Below are positions 16,230 to 25,462 of a stretch of DNA of 43,229 nucleotides, piece after piece; position 1 is the stretch's first letter, and every line of letters starts with the position of its first letter. The notes below the pieces were generated by a model that worked only from the letters and a program-made list of their open reading frames with translations, was not told the origin of the DNA and ran no database searches. Source of the DNA: Oscillospiraceae bacterium (GTDB lineage Bacteria; Bacillota; Clostridia; Oscillospirales; CAG-272); contig SVTB01000003.1 of assembly GCA_015064015.1 (NCBI GenBank), forward strand, positions 1 through 43,229. The letters run 5' to 3'. The position numbers and the translations under genes are program-made.

Positions 16230-17792
16230 TCAGCCTTGGTTGACAATCTTATCCAGCTTGTCTACCATTTTTTTCAAGGCTCGCTCAGCAGATTTGATCT
16301 TGGCCTTGTAGGAGGATGCCACGGTGTTGTTCTTGCTGACCATAATTTGGCGGAACTGATCGTGGAAGGAAGAGAGCGCGTTGGTATAAACGATACCCGC
16401 GTCGATGTAGATATTTTCAATGATAATATCCATCATTTCCCAAGACTCGGGATCTTTCATATATTTGTAACGCAGAGCGGATTCATAGTAGGCGGGACGC
16501 ACAAGCTTGTGACCCTCGCTGGCCATACACTCCAAAACAGCACTCATTTCATCAAGACGGTTGCCCGTGACGGTGGTAGGGACGGCCATGACCGTAAACT
16601 GATCGTGCAGCAGCGTTTTGTAATCCGCTTGTGCTTCATCGTATTTGGGCATGGGAAGGACGCCAAATTCATCTTCCATCTGGCGCATATCGGGGGACTC
16701 CAGCTCCATGATACGAACGGTCGCCATGGCGGCGTTCCCCAGTGAGAACATTTTGCGGATGTCGTTTTGCTCGTCGTCCAAGCCGTAATGCTCATAGACG
16801 TAAGTGGAGCCATCGGTGCCGTAGAACAACTTCATGGTTTTCTCTGTCACATTGTACAGCTTTTCGGAATCAAACACAAACTCATAGAAGCCGTTGCTAT
16901 CCTTACGGATGATGGGCACATCGCAGGAGCTCCAGTAAGGATCCACACTGATATAGTTGGTGGTTACCAAGCCGTAAAGGTCGTTTTCGTCATCCGGAGT
17001 GCCGTCGTTGTCGTAGTGGAACAGGGGGACAAGGGAGGTCTGGTAATCCAGCGTCCACTGCTTGTTTTTCACCATGTCGTAGGGGAATTCCACCTGTGTC
17101 TCGGTAAAGAGGCGCTTGTTGAAGGTGGTGATAAAGGCAAAGCGGTAGAGGGAAAGCACCATGGAGCCGGTAACGGTGTACTGTGCGCCCTGATACTCCA
17201 TAACCTCGTTGTAGCCCTGGGACCAGTAGGGCTTGTCGAAATCCAAATATTCGGTCTGACGGAGATTGGCAAAGGTTCCGCTGATTGCCTCATTGACCGT
17301 GACGTAGGCGGCGCAGGCAACGATGTCATAATCGCCCGAACCGCTCTTGATATTGGTGGAAATTTGGGTCATAAGGGTGGTGGGGTCCGGATTGTCTTCT
17401 TCAATACTTTTGATCTTGACATTGAGCTCCTCTTCTACGTTGACGTTGCGCTCGTAGACTGAGTCATTGACAGGCTCGTTGGTGATCTTTTCCACAGCGA
17501 TTTCACCCGAAGTCCACCCCTCGCGGTAACGGCTGACGATTACAACCTCGTCTTTACCATAATCCAACTCGGCGGGAAGATCGTGCTCCACCTTGATTTC
17601 GGCTTCCTCTTCGGTTTCGATGCTTTCTTGGTTGCCTGTCACAGTGCTTTGTGTGGCGGCAATGGTTTCGCTTGGCTTTTCTTCATTCTCTTCAGGTGTG
17701 CCGCAAGAGAGAAGGGCACCGCCCAGCATAGCGGCGGCCAGAAGTGCGGCAACAGTACGGAGACGGAATAAAGGATTCTTGCTTAATTTCAT
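16230..17792 (-). CDS. Extracellular solute-binding lipoprotein
   Basis: The 520 aa protein has a lipoprotein signal ending ALLSC (Cys near residue 30) and an acidic Ser/Thr/Glu linker. The mature part looks like a type 1 extracellular solute-binding protein of the carbohydrate ABC uptake kind: KITNEPVNDSVYERNVNVEEELNV, the YDIVACAAY segment, and a C-terminal helix pair. No permease or ATPase gene lies beside it, so it is an orphan in this window. The start at 17792 follows GGGAGG; the longer frame upstream overlaps its own promoter and is rejected. Confidence 0.8.
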   Translation of the reverse strand: MKLSKNPLFRLRTVAALLAAAMLGGALLSCGTPEENEEKPSETIAATQSTVTGNQESIETEEEAEIKVEHDLPAELDYGKDEVVIVSRYREGWTSGEIAVEKITNEPVNDSVYERNVNVEEELNVKIKSIEEDNPDPTTLMTQISTNIKSGSGDYDIVACAAYVTVNEAISGTFANLRQTEYLDFDKPYWSQGYNEVMEYQGAQYTVTGSMVLSLYRFAFITTFNKRLFTETQVEFPYDMVKNKQWTLDYQTSLVPLFHYDNDGTPDDENDLYGLVTTNYISVDPYWSSCDVPIIRKDSNGFYEFVFDSEKLYNVTEKTMKLFYGTDGSTYVYEHYGLDDEQNDIRKMFSLGNAAMATVRIMELESPDMRQMEDEFGVLPMPKYDEAQADYKTLLHDQFTVMAVPTTVTGNRLDEMSAVLECMASEGHKLVRPAYYESALRYKYMKDPESWEMMDIIIENIYIDAGIVYTNALSSFHDQFRQIMVSKNNTVASSYKAKIKSAERALKKMVDKLDKIVNQG

Positions 17793-17825
17793 GGATACCT
17801 CCCGCTGAAATTTTGACGTTGATTT

Positions 17826-17855
17826 ATTATAACATATGAAAGACTTCTTTGTCAA
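17826..17855 (-). promoter_or_regulatory. Promoter of the solute-binding lipoprotein
   Basis: Minus strand TTGACA (17850-17855), 18 bp spacer, TATAAT (17826-17831). It sits in the 70 bp gap after the PHP gene, so the lipoprotein has its own promoter. Confidence 0.8.
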
Positions 17856-17862
17856 GAGAGGA

Positions 17863-18768
17863 TCATTTGATTTTGACGATCCCGCTCCATGCGCGCAGCC
17901 CCTCGCTGTCGGTGACCTCGGCGCGAACAAAGGTGTCATCCGGGTGGAGGGTGTAGGTAGCTTCTGTCAATCCGGCGCCTCTGTGGACACGGCCTCTGGC
18001 CCATACCACGTTGGACAGAAAAACGATTTTCTGCGCAGGGGTACAGGTGAGCCGCAGGGTGCGCTCATCCACACGCTCCAGGTGAATCTCGGGACCTTGG
18101 GAGGCATAGAATTTCCCTGCGCGAATGGCCTCTGGGATGCCCATGCTTTGGGCGGCCTCGGCCTCTAACATGATGAAGCCTCGCCCTTCGTCACCTGTGT
18201 AATAATGGGTGTCATCGGTGGCCAGCAGAGGAGGACAGCACCCCATGCCTGCCGCCATATCTACCAAAAGTCCCGAATCAGGGCGATCTGACATACCAAA
18301 ATCCGAAACCGAGTTGTAGATCTCCAAAGCATCAAAAGGGGCTACGTCCAAAATCTGTGTGGGGGTGTTAAGGCTCCAGGCGGGATGTGCCAAAACGGCG
18401 AAGCCTCCTGCCGCTCGAATGGCTTCTATGATCTTCCTTCCCCGCAAAGCTACGGAGATGGAAGAGTCATCCATTTCGTTGCGAGATATCTCCGGGTCAC
18501 GGGTCATGCAAAGTCCAACAATGTGGTATACCCCGGAGGTGCCGTCACTGCCTCCAATATTGTATTCACAGCCTGCCAGTTGCTTACAACCATCCCGCCC
18601 TTCGGATGCGGTGGAAAAGATCCAATGGTCTGTGATGGCAACGGCATCGTAACCCATAGAGGCATAGATCGACAGGGCTTCCTCGGGGGTTTTATGTCCG
18701 TCCGACAGAGTGGTATGGGTGTGAAGACCCAGCTTCAGGCGTTGATTGCCGTGAATATCCGTATACAT
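17863..18768 (-). CDS. PHP-domain metal-dependent phosphoesterase
   Basis: The 301 aa cytosolic protein has PHP motifs: LHTHTTLSDG (15-24), AITDHW, LAHPAW and a late DDTHYY. These supply the His/Asp ligands for metal-dependent phosphoester hydrolysis. The C-terminal 80 residues form a beta-rich extension (TLRLTCTPAQKIVFLSN, ARGRVHRGAGLTEATYTLHP) often attached to PHP-like proteins of this length. It begins 26 bp after trkH on the same strand with GAGG as SD, so it is probably the third gene of the trkA-trkH operon. The substrate is unknown. Confidence 0.78.
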   Translation of the reverse strand: MYTDIHGNQRLKLGLHTHTTLSDGHKTPEEALSIYASMGYDAVAITDHWIFSTASEGRDGCKQLAGCEYNIGGSDGTSGVYHIVGLCMTRDPEISRNEMDDSSISVALRGRKIIEAIRAAGGFAVLAHPAWSLNTPTQILDVAPFDALEIYNSVSDFGMSDRPDSGLLVDMAAGMGCCPPLLATDDTHYYTGDEGRGFIMLEAEAAQSMGIPEAIRAGKFYASQGPEIHLERVDERTLRLTCTPAQKIVFLSNVVWARGRVHRGAGLTEATYTLHPDDTFVRAEVTDSEGLRAWSGIVKIK

Positions 18769-18794
18769 AATGATACCTCGCTCGGTAGAAAGGG

Positions 18795-20228
18795 TTATTT
18801 TCTCCAGGTTTTGGGGTTGAACAGCAGGAGCATAGGGAAAAGCTCCAGTCGTCCTGCCAGCATATCAAAGATCAGCACTAATTTGGAGGGATAGGAGAAG
18901 AAAGCGAAATTTTGGGTGGGCCCTACCAATTCAAGGCCGGGGCCTATGTTGTTGATGGTGGCGGTCACGGCGGTGAAATTGGTGACGAGATCGTGTCCCT
19001 CAATGCTGATGAGAGCGATAGAACTGACGAAAACCAAAAGGAAACAGACCATGTAGACGTTGACTGATCGCACGGTGTCGTCATCCAAAGGCCGCTTGTC
19101 TACCGTCACTTTTTTGACGCGGTGGGGATGGATCATACTGCCCAATTCGCGGCCCACGCCCTTGATGAAAATGATGATACGAGAGACCTTGATACCGCCG
19201 CCCGTAGAGCCCGCACAGGCACCCACAAACATGATCAAAACAAGGATGGTCTTAGAAAGGGCAGGCCATAGGTTGAAATCCTCGGTGGCAAAGCCCGTGG
19301 TGGAAATAATGGAGCTTACGGCAAAGGCGGAATGGCGGAGAGACTCTCCCAACGAGCTGTACATATGGCTGATATTGGCTGTGATGATGCCGATAGCAGC
19401 GGCTACGATAAGCAGGAAGGAACGAAGCTCTGCGTTGAAGGCGTCCTTGAGGCGACCCAGTAAAAAGAGGTAGTAGCAACTGAAATTTACCGAGAACAGG
19501 AGCATGAACACGGTGACTACGATCTGAACGTAGGGAGAGTAGGAGGCTATGCTGTCGTTCAGAACACCAAAGCCGCCCGTACCTGCTGTGCCGAACGCGG
19601 TGGTCAGGGACTCAAAAACACTCACGCCGCCCATAAGGAGCATAACAAACTCAATGAAGGTCAAGGAGAGGTAGATGGAATAGAGAATGAGGGCAGTGGT
19701 CTTCACGCGAGGTACCAGCTTGCTTACCGAAGGGCCGGGGCTTTCTGCTTTCATAATATGCAGATTGTGACCGCCTGACAGGGGTACGAATGCCATGATA
19801 AAGACCAGCACACCCATGCCGCCTACCCAATGGGTAAAGCTGCGCCACATGAGCATACACTTGGGTAGGGGCTCCACGGCGGTCAGGATACTGGCACCTG
19901 TGGTGGTAAAGCCGGACGCGGTTTCAAAAAGGGCATCGACATAGTTGGGGATGGAGCCTGAGATAAAGAAGGGAAGCGCACCCACCAAGCTGAGAATGAT
20001 CCAGCTGAGGGATACGATGATAAATCCTTCCTTGGCGTAGAGGGTGGTGGAGGCGGGCTTGCGGAGAACCATCAAGCCGCCCAAAAGGACACATCCTCCC
20101 ATGACCATGAGAAAATGCCAAAATTCGGGCTCATGGTAGACCGCTGCTGTGATCGCGGGTACCGCCATAAACAAAGCCTCAAAGATCAGAAGCCAGCCTG
20201 TGATGTATTTGATCATGCGATAATTCAT
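18795..20228 (-). CDS. trkH: Trk-type potassium transporter, membrane subunit
   Basis: The 477 aa integral membrane protein belongs to the TrkH/KtrB family. It has several hydrophobic spans, with selectivity-filter-like loops at TASGFTTTGAS, TAFGTAGTGGFG, AVSSIISTTGFATED and TATINNIGPG (the four repeated M1-P-M2 units). It takes up K+, gated by the cytosolic TrkA ring encoded just upstream (10 bp gap). The start at 20228 follows AAGGGGA. Confidence 0.93.
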   Translation of the reverse strand: MNYRMIKYITGWLLIFEALFMAVPAITAAVYHEPEFWHFLMVMGGCVLLGGLMVLRKPASTTLYAKEGFIIVSLSWIILSLVGALPFFISGSIPNYVDALFETASGFTTTGASILTAVEPLPKCMLMWRSFTHWVGGMGVLVFIMAFVPLSGGHNLHIMKAESPGPSVSKLVPRVKTTALILYSIYLSLTFIEFVMLLMGGVSVFESLTTAFGTAGTGGFGVLNDSIASYSPYVQIVVTVFMLLFSVNFSCYYLFLLGRLKDAFNAELRSFLLIVAAAIGIITANISHMYSSLGESLRHSAFAVSSIISTTGFATEDFNLWPALSKTILVLIMFVGACAGSTGGGIKVSRIIIFIKGVGRELGSMIHPHRVKKVTVDKRPLDDDTVRSVNVYMVCFLLVFVSSIALISIEGHDLVTNFTAVTATINNIGPGLELVGPTQNFAFFSYPSKLVLIFDMLAGRLELFPMLLLFNPKTWRK

Positions 20229-20238
20229 AGCTGTCCCC

Positions 20239-21594
20239 TTATTTCAGAATATCTGTGAGGTCGTGAAGGGCGAGCTGCTTGGATACGATGATAACGGTGT
20301 CTCCGGGCAGAATCCTGTCATTACCGCGAGGGATGATGACTTGACCGTTGTGGATGATGGCGCCGATGAGCACATCGGGATTGATTTTCAATTCGCAGAG
20401 AGGCGTGTTGGTCACGGGAGAAGCTTCCCGCACTACAAATTCCGCGGCCTCTACTTGATCCTTAATGACGTGATACAAGGTTTCCATATTACTGCCCATA
20501 GAGTTTTGCGTTGCGCGAACATATCGGGCGATGATCTCGGCGGTAATATGCTTGGGGTAGACGGTGGAGTCCAGATCCAGACGGGAAATAACCTCGTCAA
20601 ATTCGATGCGGTTGATTTTGGTAATGGTCTTACCTTGGCAGGCGCTCTTGGCAAACAGAGAGAGGAGAATATTTTCCTCGTCATGGGGAGTCAGCGCTGC
20701 AAAAGCACCCATGCGCGCGATGCCGGCTTCCATGAGAAGGCTCTTGTCGGTAGGATCTCCGTTGAGCACTTTAACCTCAGGATGACGGATGGACAATTCT
20801 TCTCCTCGGATGAGATCAGGCTCAATGACGGTTACGGAAATGCCGTCTTTTCTGAGCATAGCGCAAAGATAGTCGGTCATACTGCCGCAACCCGCGATCA
20901 TTATGTCTTTAACGGAGCGGATCTTATAGCCGATCTTTTTGAAGAATTCGGAAGCGTTTTTGGGGGAGGCAATGAGGGAGATTACGTCCTTACCCGCAAA
21001 GACAAAATTACCCTTGGCAATATAGACCTCGTCTCCCCGTTCCACCGTGCAGAACAGCATATCGCATTTTAGCTTGATGGCCGCGTCTTTGACCGACATA
21101 CCCGCGAGGATGCTGTCCTCGGGCAGACGGAATTTCAACAATTCTACCCGTCCGCGGGCAAAGGTGTCGATTTTAATGGCGGAGGGAAATCTCAAAATTC
21201 GGGTGATTTCTGTGGCGGCGGCCTGCTCGGGATTGATAAGCATGGTGATGTCAAACTCATTTTTGAGGTATACCGCCTCGGCGCTGTATTCGGGACTCCG
21301 AACGCGGGCGATGGTACGGCATCGGGGGTACTTGCCTGCCACGGCACAGCAAAGCAGATTCAATTCATCGGATTCCGTGACGGCAATCAAAAGGTCGGCG
21401 TGCTTCACGCCGGCTTCGTTTTGAACCGAGAGGGTCGCGCCGTTGCCAACGATACCCATGACATCCACCCGCGCGGTCAGTTCTTCAATGACCTCAGAGC
21501 GGGTATCCACCACGGTGATTCTGTTATCGGCGGTGTTGAGCTGTTCGGCCAAGGTTTTTCCTACCTCTCCGCAACCAATGATGATGATGTTCAT
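20239..21594 (-). CDS. trkA: Trk potassium uptake regulator TrkA
   Basis: The 451 aa cytosolic protein consists of two RCK (RCK-N plus RCK-C) modules. The first Rossmann domain starts NIIIIGCGEVGKTLAEQL with an intact GxGxxG; the second starts near IMIAGCGSMTDYLC with an altered glycine motif. It binds nucleotides (NAD(H)/ATP) and gates TrkH. The start at 21594 has GGGAAGG upstream. It is first in the operon trkA-trkH-PHP protein. Confidence 0.93.
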   Translation of the reverse strand: MNIIIIGCGEVGKTLAEQLNTADNRITVVDTRSEVIEELTARVDVMGIVGNGATLSVQNEAGVKHADLLIAVTESDELNLLCCAVAGKYPRCRTIARVRSPEYSAEAVYLKNEFDITMLINPEQAAATEITRILRFPSAIKIDTFARGRVELLKFRLPEDSILAGMSVKDAAIKLKCDMLFCTVERGDEVYIAKGNFVFAGKDVISLIASPKNASEFFKKIGYKIRSVKDIMIAGCGSMTDYLCAMLRKDGISVTVIEPDLIRGEELSIRHPEVKVLNGDPTDKSLLMEAGIARMGAFAALTPHDEENILLSLFAKSACQGKTITKINRIEFDEVISRLDLDSTVYPKHITAEIIARYVRATQNSMGSNMETLYHVIKDQVEAAEFVVREASPVTNTPLCELKINPDVLIGAIIHNGQVIIPRGNDRILPGDTVIIVSKQLALHDLTDILK

Positions 21595-21628
21595 AAACCA
21601 TACCTTCCCATTATTGAGGATATTCTTT

Positions 21629-21657
21629 ATTATACACCCAAACGGAAAAATTGTCAA
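21629..21657 (-). promoter_or_regulatory. Promoter of trkA operon
   Basis: Minus strand TTGACA (21652-21657), 17 bp spacer, TATAAT (21629-21634): full consensus. Confidence 0.85.
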
Positions 21658-21689
21658 GCGTGTGGAGGGGGAAGCGCCATCCGAAGCAA

Positions 21690-21721
21690 TAAAATAAAGC
21701 CGATACCGAGGTATCGGCTTT
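21690..21721 (-). terminator. Terminator of the MATE gene
   Basis: AAAGCCGATAC (21696-21706), loop CGAG, complementary arm 21711-21721, then a T-rich minus strand (TATTTTATTG). Confidence 0.82.
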
Positions 21722-21736
21722 GGGAAAGCAAGAGAG

Positions 21737-23107
21737 TTACAGCCGCTCAGCCAAAACCTGCCGCTTTTTCCATATGCCCGAGAGGAAATAGATTAGGCTG
21801 GGGATGGCGTAGCCGTAGGGAGCAAGACCGTAGCCGAGGACGAAGCCGTAAAAGCCGTAGCCCAAGGCGATACCGAAAAGCCAGCTGAGACCGATGCGAA
21901 GGGCAACGCCGTCCAGGATGGCAAGCACCATGGTGAGCTTAGCATGGCCGAGGCCTTGGATAAAGGCACCGCTGCCTCGCATGATGGCAAAGGCGGGGAA
22001 CATCCACAGAATGGCGGCAATAAATTCTCCCGACATATCGTGAACCAAAGGGTCATCCGAGAAAATCATAAAGAGCTGTTTGCCGAATACAAGGTAGAGT
22101 ACCATGAACACGGCCGTCAAAGCGACGGAGAAGGTCCAAGCCCAATAAACCACTTGTTTGGCTCGCTTTTGCTCGCCCGCGCCAATGTTTTGACTGATCA
22201 TAGGCATGGCGGCATACTGAATGCCCTGGGAGATTTTGTTGATGATATCGTCAATACGCATACCTACGCCAAAAGTGGCAGAGGCTACCACGCTGATCTC
22301 GTTGACCATGGCGTTGACAAAAAGCATGGATAAATTGATAAAGCCTGATTGGATGGCCATGGGCGTACCCAAACCCGCAATCATGCCTACATAACGCCGA
22401 TTGGGCTTGAAGCTTTCCTTTTGAAAATCAAATCCAAAGGCTTCGCGCTTTTTGTAGAGATAATACAGCGAGAACAAAAAAGATACGGCCTGACCGATAA
22501 TGGTAGCAAGGGCCGCGCCCATGACACCCCAGCCTAAAAGGCCTGTGAAGAGAAGATCAAGGACAAGATTGACCGCGGAGGCTATCCCAATGAACAAGAA
22601 GGGACGCTTGGCATCGCCCATGCCGCGAAGTACCGCCGAAACCATATTATAGCCCGCGGTAAAGATGAGACCTGCCGAGCAAATGACAAGGTACTCCATG
22701 GTCATGGCATAGGATTCCGAAGGGATCTTCATGGCCCAAAGAATGGGGGTGCGGAACAAGAGCAAAATCGCCGTCAATGCCAAAGATAAGGCGATAACAA
22801 AGCTGAAAAGGGTACCGATGATGTCGTTTGTTTCCTTGCGCTTTTTAGCACCCAAGGCTTGGGAAATGAGAACCTGACCGCCGTTGGAAAATCCCAAACA
22901 TACCATGGTGGCGAAGTTGACAATCTGGCTGGCTTGCGATACGGCAGACAGGCCGAAGGTGCCCACGTAAGCACCCACGATGATCATATCAATGGTGCTG
23001 TAAAGCACCTGCATGGCGTTGGAAGCCATGAAAGGGAGAGAGAACCACAAAAGCCGTCGAGGAATGGAGCCTGTGGTAAAGTCTTTGGATAAGGTGGTGG
23101 TTTTCAA
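21737..23107 (-). CDS. MATE-family multidrug/sodium antiporter
   Basis: The 456 aa integral membrane protein has about 12 helices and MATE motifs: an N-terminal SIPRRLLWFSLPFMASN, STIDMIIVGAYVG in helix 2, and a pseudo-repeated second half starting near GLGTPMAIQSG. Family members export cationic drugs or metabolites using Na+ or H+ gradients. The start codon is TTG at 23107, with AAGAGG about 7 nt upstream; no ATG fits before the first helix. It is transcribed alone, with its own promoter and terminator. Confidence 0.88.
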   Translation of the reverse strand: MKTTTLSKDFTTGSIPRRLLWFSLPFMASNAMQVLYSTIDMIIVGAYVGTFGLSAVSQASQIVNFATMVCLGFSNGGQVLISQALGAKKRKETNDIIGTLFSFVIALSLALTAILLLFRTPILWAMKIPSESYAMTMEYLVICSAGLIFTAGYNMVSAVLRGMGDAKRPFLFIGIASAVNLVLDLLFTGLLGWGVMGAALATIIGQAVSFLFSLYYLYKKREAFGFDFQKESFKPNRRYVGMIAGLGTPMAIQSGFINLSMLFVNAMVNEISVVASATFGVGMRIDDIINKISQGIQYAAMPMISQNIGAGEQKRAKQVVYWAWTFSVALTAVFMVLYLVFGKQLFMIFSDDPLVHDMSGEFIAAILWMFPAFAIMRGSGAFIQGLGHAKLTMVLAILDGVALRIGLSWLFGIALGYGFYGFVLGYGLAPYGYAIPSLIYFLSGIWKKRQVLAERL

Positions 23108-23136
23108 AGCTGTGCCTCTTAAATCAATGTTTTCGT

Positions 23137-23152
23137 TAATATATACATATTA
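23137..23152. promoter_or_regulatory. Candidate operator in MATE leader
   Basis: The 16 bp near-palindrome TAATATATACATATTA (one mismatched pair) lies between the promoter and the TTG start codon, where a repressor could block transcription. No regulator gene is adjacent. Confidence 0.35.
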
Positions 23153-23174
23153 CGTACTTTGTATTCATGACAAA

Positions 23175-23203
23175 ATTATAGCACAGATCGAGAGAGATGT
23201 CAA
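23175..23203 (-). promoter_or_regulatory. Promoter of the MATE gene
   Basis: Minus strand TTGACA (23198-23203), 17 bp spacer, TATAAT (23175-23180). Confidence 0.83.
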
Positions 23204-23282
23204 TGAGAGGAGCAATGGCGGATCTCTACTTTTTGCACAATAAAAAATATTTCCATTCGTGCAAAAAATATAAAAATACCTC

Positions 23283-23311
23283 TTGACAAAACCAAAGGGG
23301 TATGTTATAAT
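23283..23311 (+). promoter_or_regulatory. Promoter of ylxM-ffh-rpsP-khpA
   Basis: TTGACA (23283-23288), 17 bp spacer, TATAAT (23306-23311): full consensus. Confidence 0.85.
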
Positions 23312-23360
23312 CTGTAAAGCAATTTGCTTTACACCGCATTTTCTCCGAGGAGGTAGCACC

Positions 23361-23711
23361 ATGTTTGAGAAAAATCTTCAGATCGGTTACCTTTTGGATT
23401 TTTACGGAGAGGTGCTCCCGGAGCGTCGCCGCGAGATCATGGATCTTTACTATAATGATGATCTGTCGCTGGCCGAAATTGCGGAAACCATCGGCATTAC
23501 CCGCCAGGCTGTGCGTGAGGCGGTTAAGAAAACCGAAACCGAGCTTTATTTCTATGAGGAAAAGCTGGGTCTGCTCCGCCGGTTCAAGGAAGCCGAGGGC
23601 CACGCGCAAAAAGCGCTTGCTTTGTGTGAAGGTACAGGAAGTGTTCCCGATGCTCTTCGCAGAGAAATTAAAGCCCTTTGTGCCGTTGTTGCTACTCCGG
23701 AAGGGATATAA
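23361..23711 (+). CDS. ylxM: YlxM/p13-family DNA-binding protein, SRP-associated
   Basis: The 116 aa helical protein carries a sigma-70 region-4-like helix-turn-helix (ERRREIMDLYYNDDLSLAEIAETIGITRQAVREAVKKTE). YlxM proteins are encoded beside ffh in many Bacillota and have been linked to SRP function. The start at 23361 follows GAGGAGGT; the upstream in-frame ATG overlaps the promoter. ffh follows 75 bp later. Confidence 0.88.
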   Translation: MFEKNLQIGYLLDFYGEVLPERRREIMDLYYNDDLSLAEIAETIGITRQAVREAVKKTETELYFYEEKLGLLRRFKEAEGHAQKALALCEGTGSVPDALRREIKALCAVVATPEGI

Positions 23712-23786
23712 TCAACATATATCATTTTTATATAGATCAGCCGATCCAAGGGATCGCAACCGTCCGAGAAAGGAGGAATTTCCCCC

Positions 23787-25139
23787 ATGTTTGAAAGTCT
23801 GGGCGAAAAACTGGAAAACGCGTTTAAGAAATTTAAAAATAAAGGTAAGCTTACCGAGGCCGACGTCAAGGCGGGGATGCGCGAAATCAAGCTGGCGCTT
23901 CTGGAAGCCGACGTTAACTTCAAGGTTGTCAAAGACTTTATCAAGATCGTCTCCGAGCGTGCCGTAGGATCCGAGGTCATGGAATCTCTGCTTCCCGGTC
24001 AGCAGGTGGTCAAAATCGTCAACGAGGAGCTGACGCGCCTCATGGGTGGTACCCAAGCCAAGCTGGAGATCGACTCTAAGCCTCCCACAGTTGTTATGAT
24101 GGTGGGTCTGCAGGGTGCGGGTAAAACTACCCACGCAGGTAAGCTGGCAGGTATGTACAAGAGACAGGGCAAGCGTCCTCTGCTGGTAGCCTGTGACGTG
24201 TACCGTCCCGCTGCTATCAAGCAGCTGGAGGTCTTGGGCGCACAGCTGGACATCCCCGTGTTTCAGATGGGCGACAAGGAAAGCCCCGTAAAGATCGCCG
24301 CCGAAGGCGTGAAATACGCCGAGCAAAAGGGCTACGACATGGTGTTCGTGGATACCGCAGGCCGCCTGCAGATCGACGAGCAACTCATGGACGAGCTCAT
24401 TCAAATCAAGGAAAAGGTCAAGCCCATTGAGATTCTTCTCACCGTCGACTCCATGATCGGTCAGGAATCCGTCAACGTGGCAGATACCTTCAACCAAAAG
24501 CTGGACATCACGGGAGTGATCCTCACTAAGCTGGACGGCGATACCCGTGGCGGTGCCGCTTTGTCCATCCGTTATGTGACGGGCAAGCCCATTAAGTTCA
24601 TCGGTGTGGGTGAAAAAATGGATGCCATCGAGCCCTTCCACCCCGACCGTATGGCCAGCCGTATCTTGGGCATGGGTGACGTACTAACCCTCATTGACAA
24701 GGCACAGCAGCAGTTCGATGAAAAGAAAGCCGCCGAGCTGGAGCAAAAGATCCGCGAATCCACCTTTACCTTGGACGATTACCTTGAGCAGTTCCAACAG
24801 ATCAAGAACATGGGTAATCTGGAGCAACTGGCAGGCATGATTCCCGGCATGAAGCCCGGTGCACTCAAGGACGCACAGATCGACGAGAAGGCGCTGGCTC
24901 ACCAGCAGGCCATCATCACGTCTATGACCCCCGAGGAGCGTCGCCGTCCCGAGGCTCTGCTTAATGCTTCCCGCAAGAAGCGTATCGCGGCAGGCAGCGG
25001 TACCACGGTGGAGGAGATCAACAAGCTATTGAAGCAGTTCGAGCAGATCAAAAAGCTTATGAAGCAGTTCTCTGATATGGGGAACGGCAAAAAGAGAACC
25101 GCGTTCGGTAAACGCGGTAAAATGAAGTTTCCGTTCTGA
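23787..25139 (+). CDS. ffh: Signal recognition particle GTPase Ffh (SRP54)
   Basis: The 450 aa protein binds signal peptides of nascent membrane and secreted proteins and delivers ribosomes to FtsY. The N domain (helical, to about residue 90) leads into the G domain: P-loop GLQGAGKTT, DVYRPAAIKQL, DTAGRLQIDE, TKLDGDTRGGAALS, and GVGEKMDAIEPFHPDRMASRILGMGD. The methionine-rich M domain follows, with the RNA-binding region near TPEERRRPEALLNASRKKRIAAGSG. SD AAAGGAGG. Length is typical. Confidence 0.97.
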   Translation: MFESLGEKLENAFKKFKNKGKLTEADVKAGMREIKLALLEADVNFKVVKDFIKIVSERAVGSEVMESLLPGQQVVKIVNEELTRLMGGTQAKLEIDSKPPTVVMMVGLQGAGKTTHAGKLAGMYKRQGKRPLLVACDVYRPAAIKQLEVLGAQLDIPVFQMGDKESPVKIAAEGVKYAEQKGYDMVFVDTAGRLQIDEQLMDELIQIKEKVKPIEILLTVDSMIGQESVNVADTFNQKLDITGVILTKLDGDTRGGAALSIRYVTGKPIKFIGVGEKMDAIEPFHPDRMASRILGMGDVLTLIDKAQQQFDEKKAAELEQKIRESTFTLDDYLEQFQQIKNMGNLEQLAGMIPGMKPGALKDAQIDEKALAHQQAIITSMTPEERRRPEALLNASRKKRIAAGSGTTVEEINKLLKQFEQIKKLMKQFSDMGNGKKRTAFGKRGKMKFPF

Positions 25140-25199
25140 TACAGAGCGAAGACAATATAACTATTAAAAATATTTTTAATTTTTTGGAGGAACAAAACC

Positions 25200-25442
25200 A
25201 TGGTTAAGATCAGACTGACCAGAATGGGCCAGAAGAAGGCTCCCAGCTACCGTGTTGTCGTTGCAGACAGCCGCTACCCCCGCGATGGCCGTTTCATTGA
25301 CGAGATCGGCTACTACAATCCTATGACCAACCCTGCCGAGGTTAAGATCGACGCTGAGAAGGCTAAGGCTTGGATGTTCAAGGGTGCTCAGCCCACTGAG
25401 ACTGTCAAGTCCCTGTTCAAGAAGAACGGCATCATTGACTGA
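25200..25442 (+). CDS. rpsP: 30S ribosomal protein S16
   Basis: The 80 aa protein has the standard S16 start [24 protein letters not shown] and the conserved [12 protein letters not shown]. It assembles into the 30S subunit body. Start follows TTTGGAGGA. It lies 60 bp after ffh and 20 bp before khpA, the common Bacillota order. Confidence 0.97.
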   Translation: MVKIRLTRMGQKKAPSYRVVVADSRYPRDGRFIDEIGYYNPMTNPAEVKIDAEKAKAWMFKGAQPTETVKSLFKKNGIID

Positions 25443-25462
25443 TCCCTTGTCGGAGATTTGTC

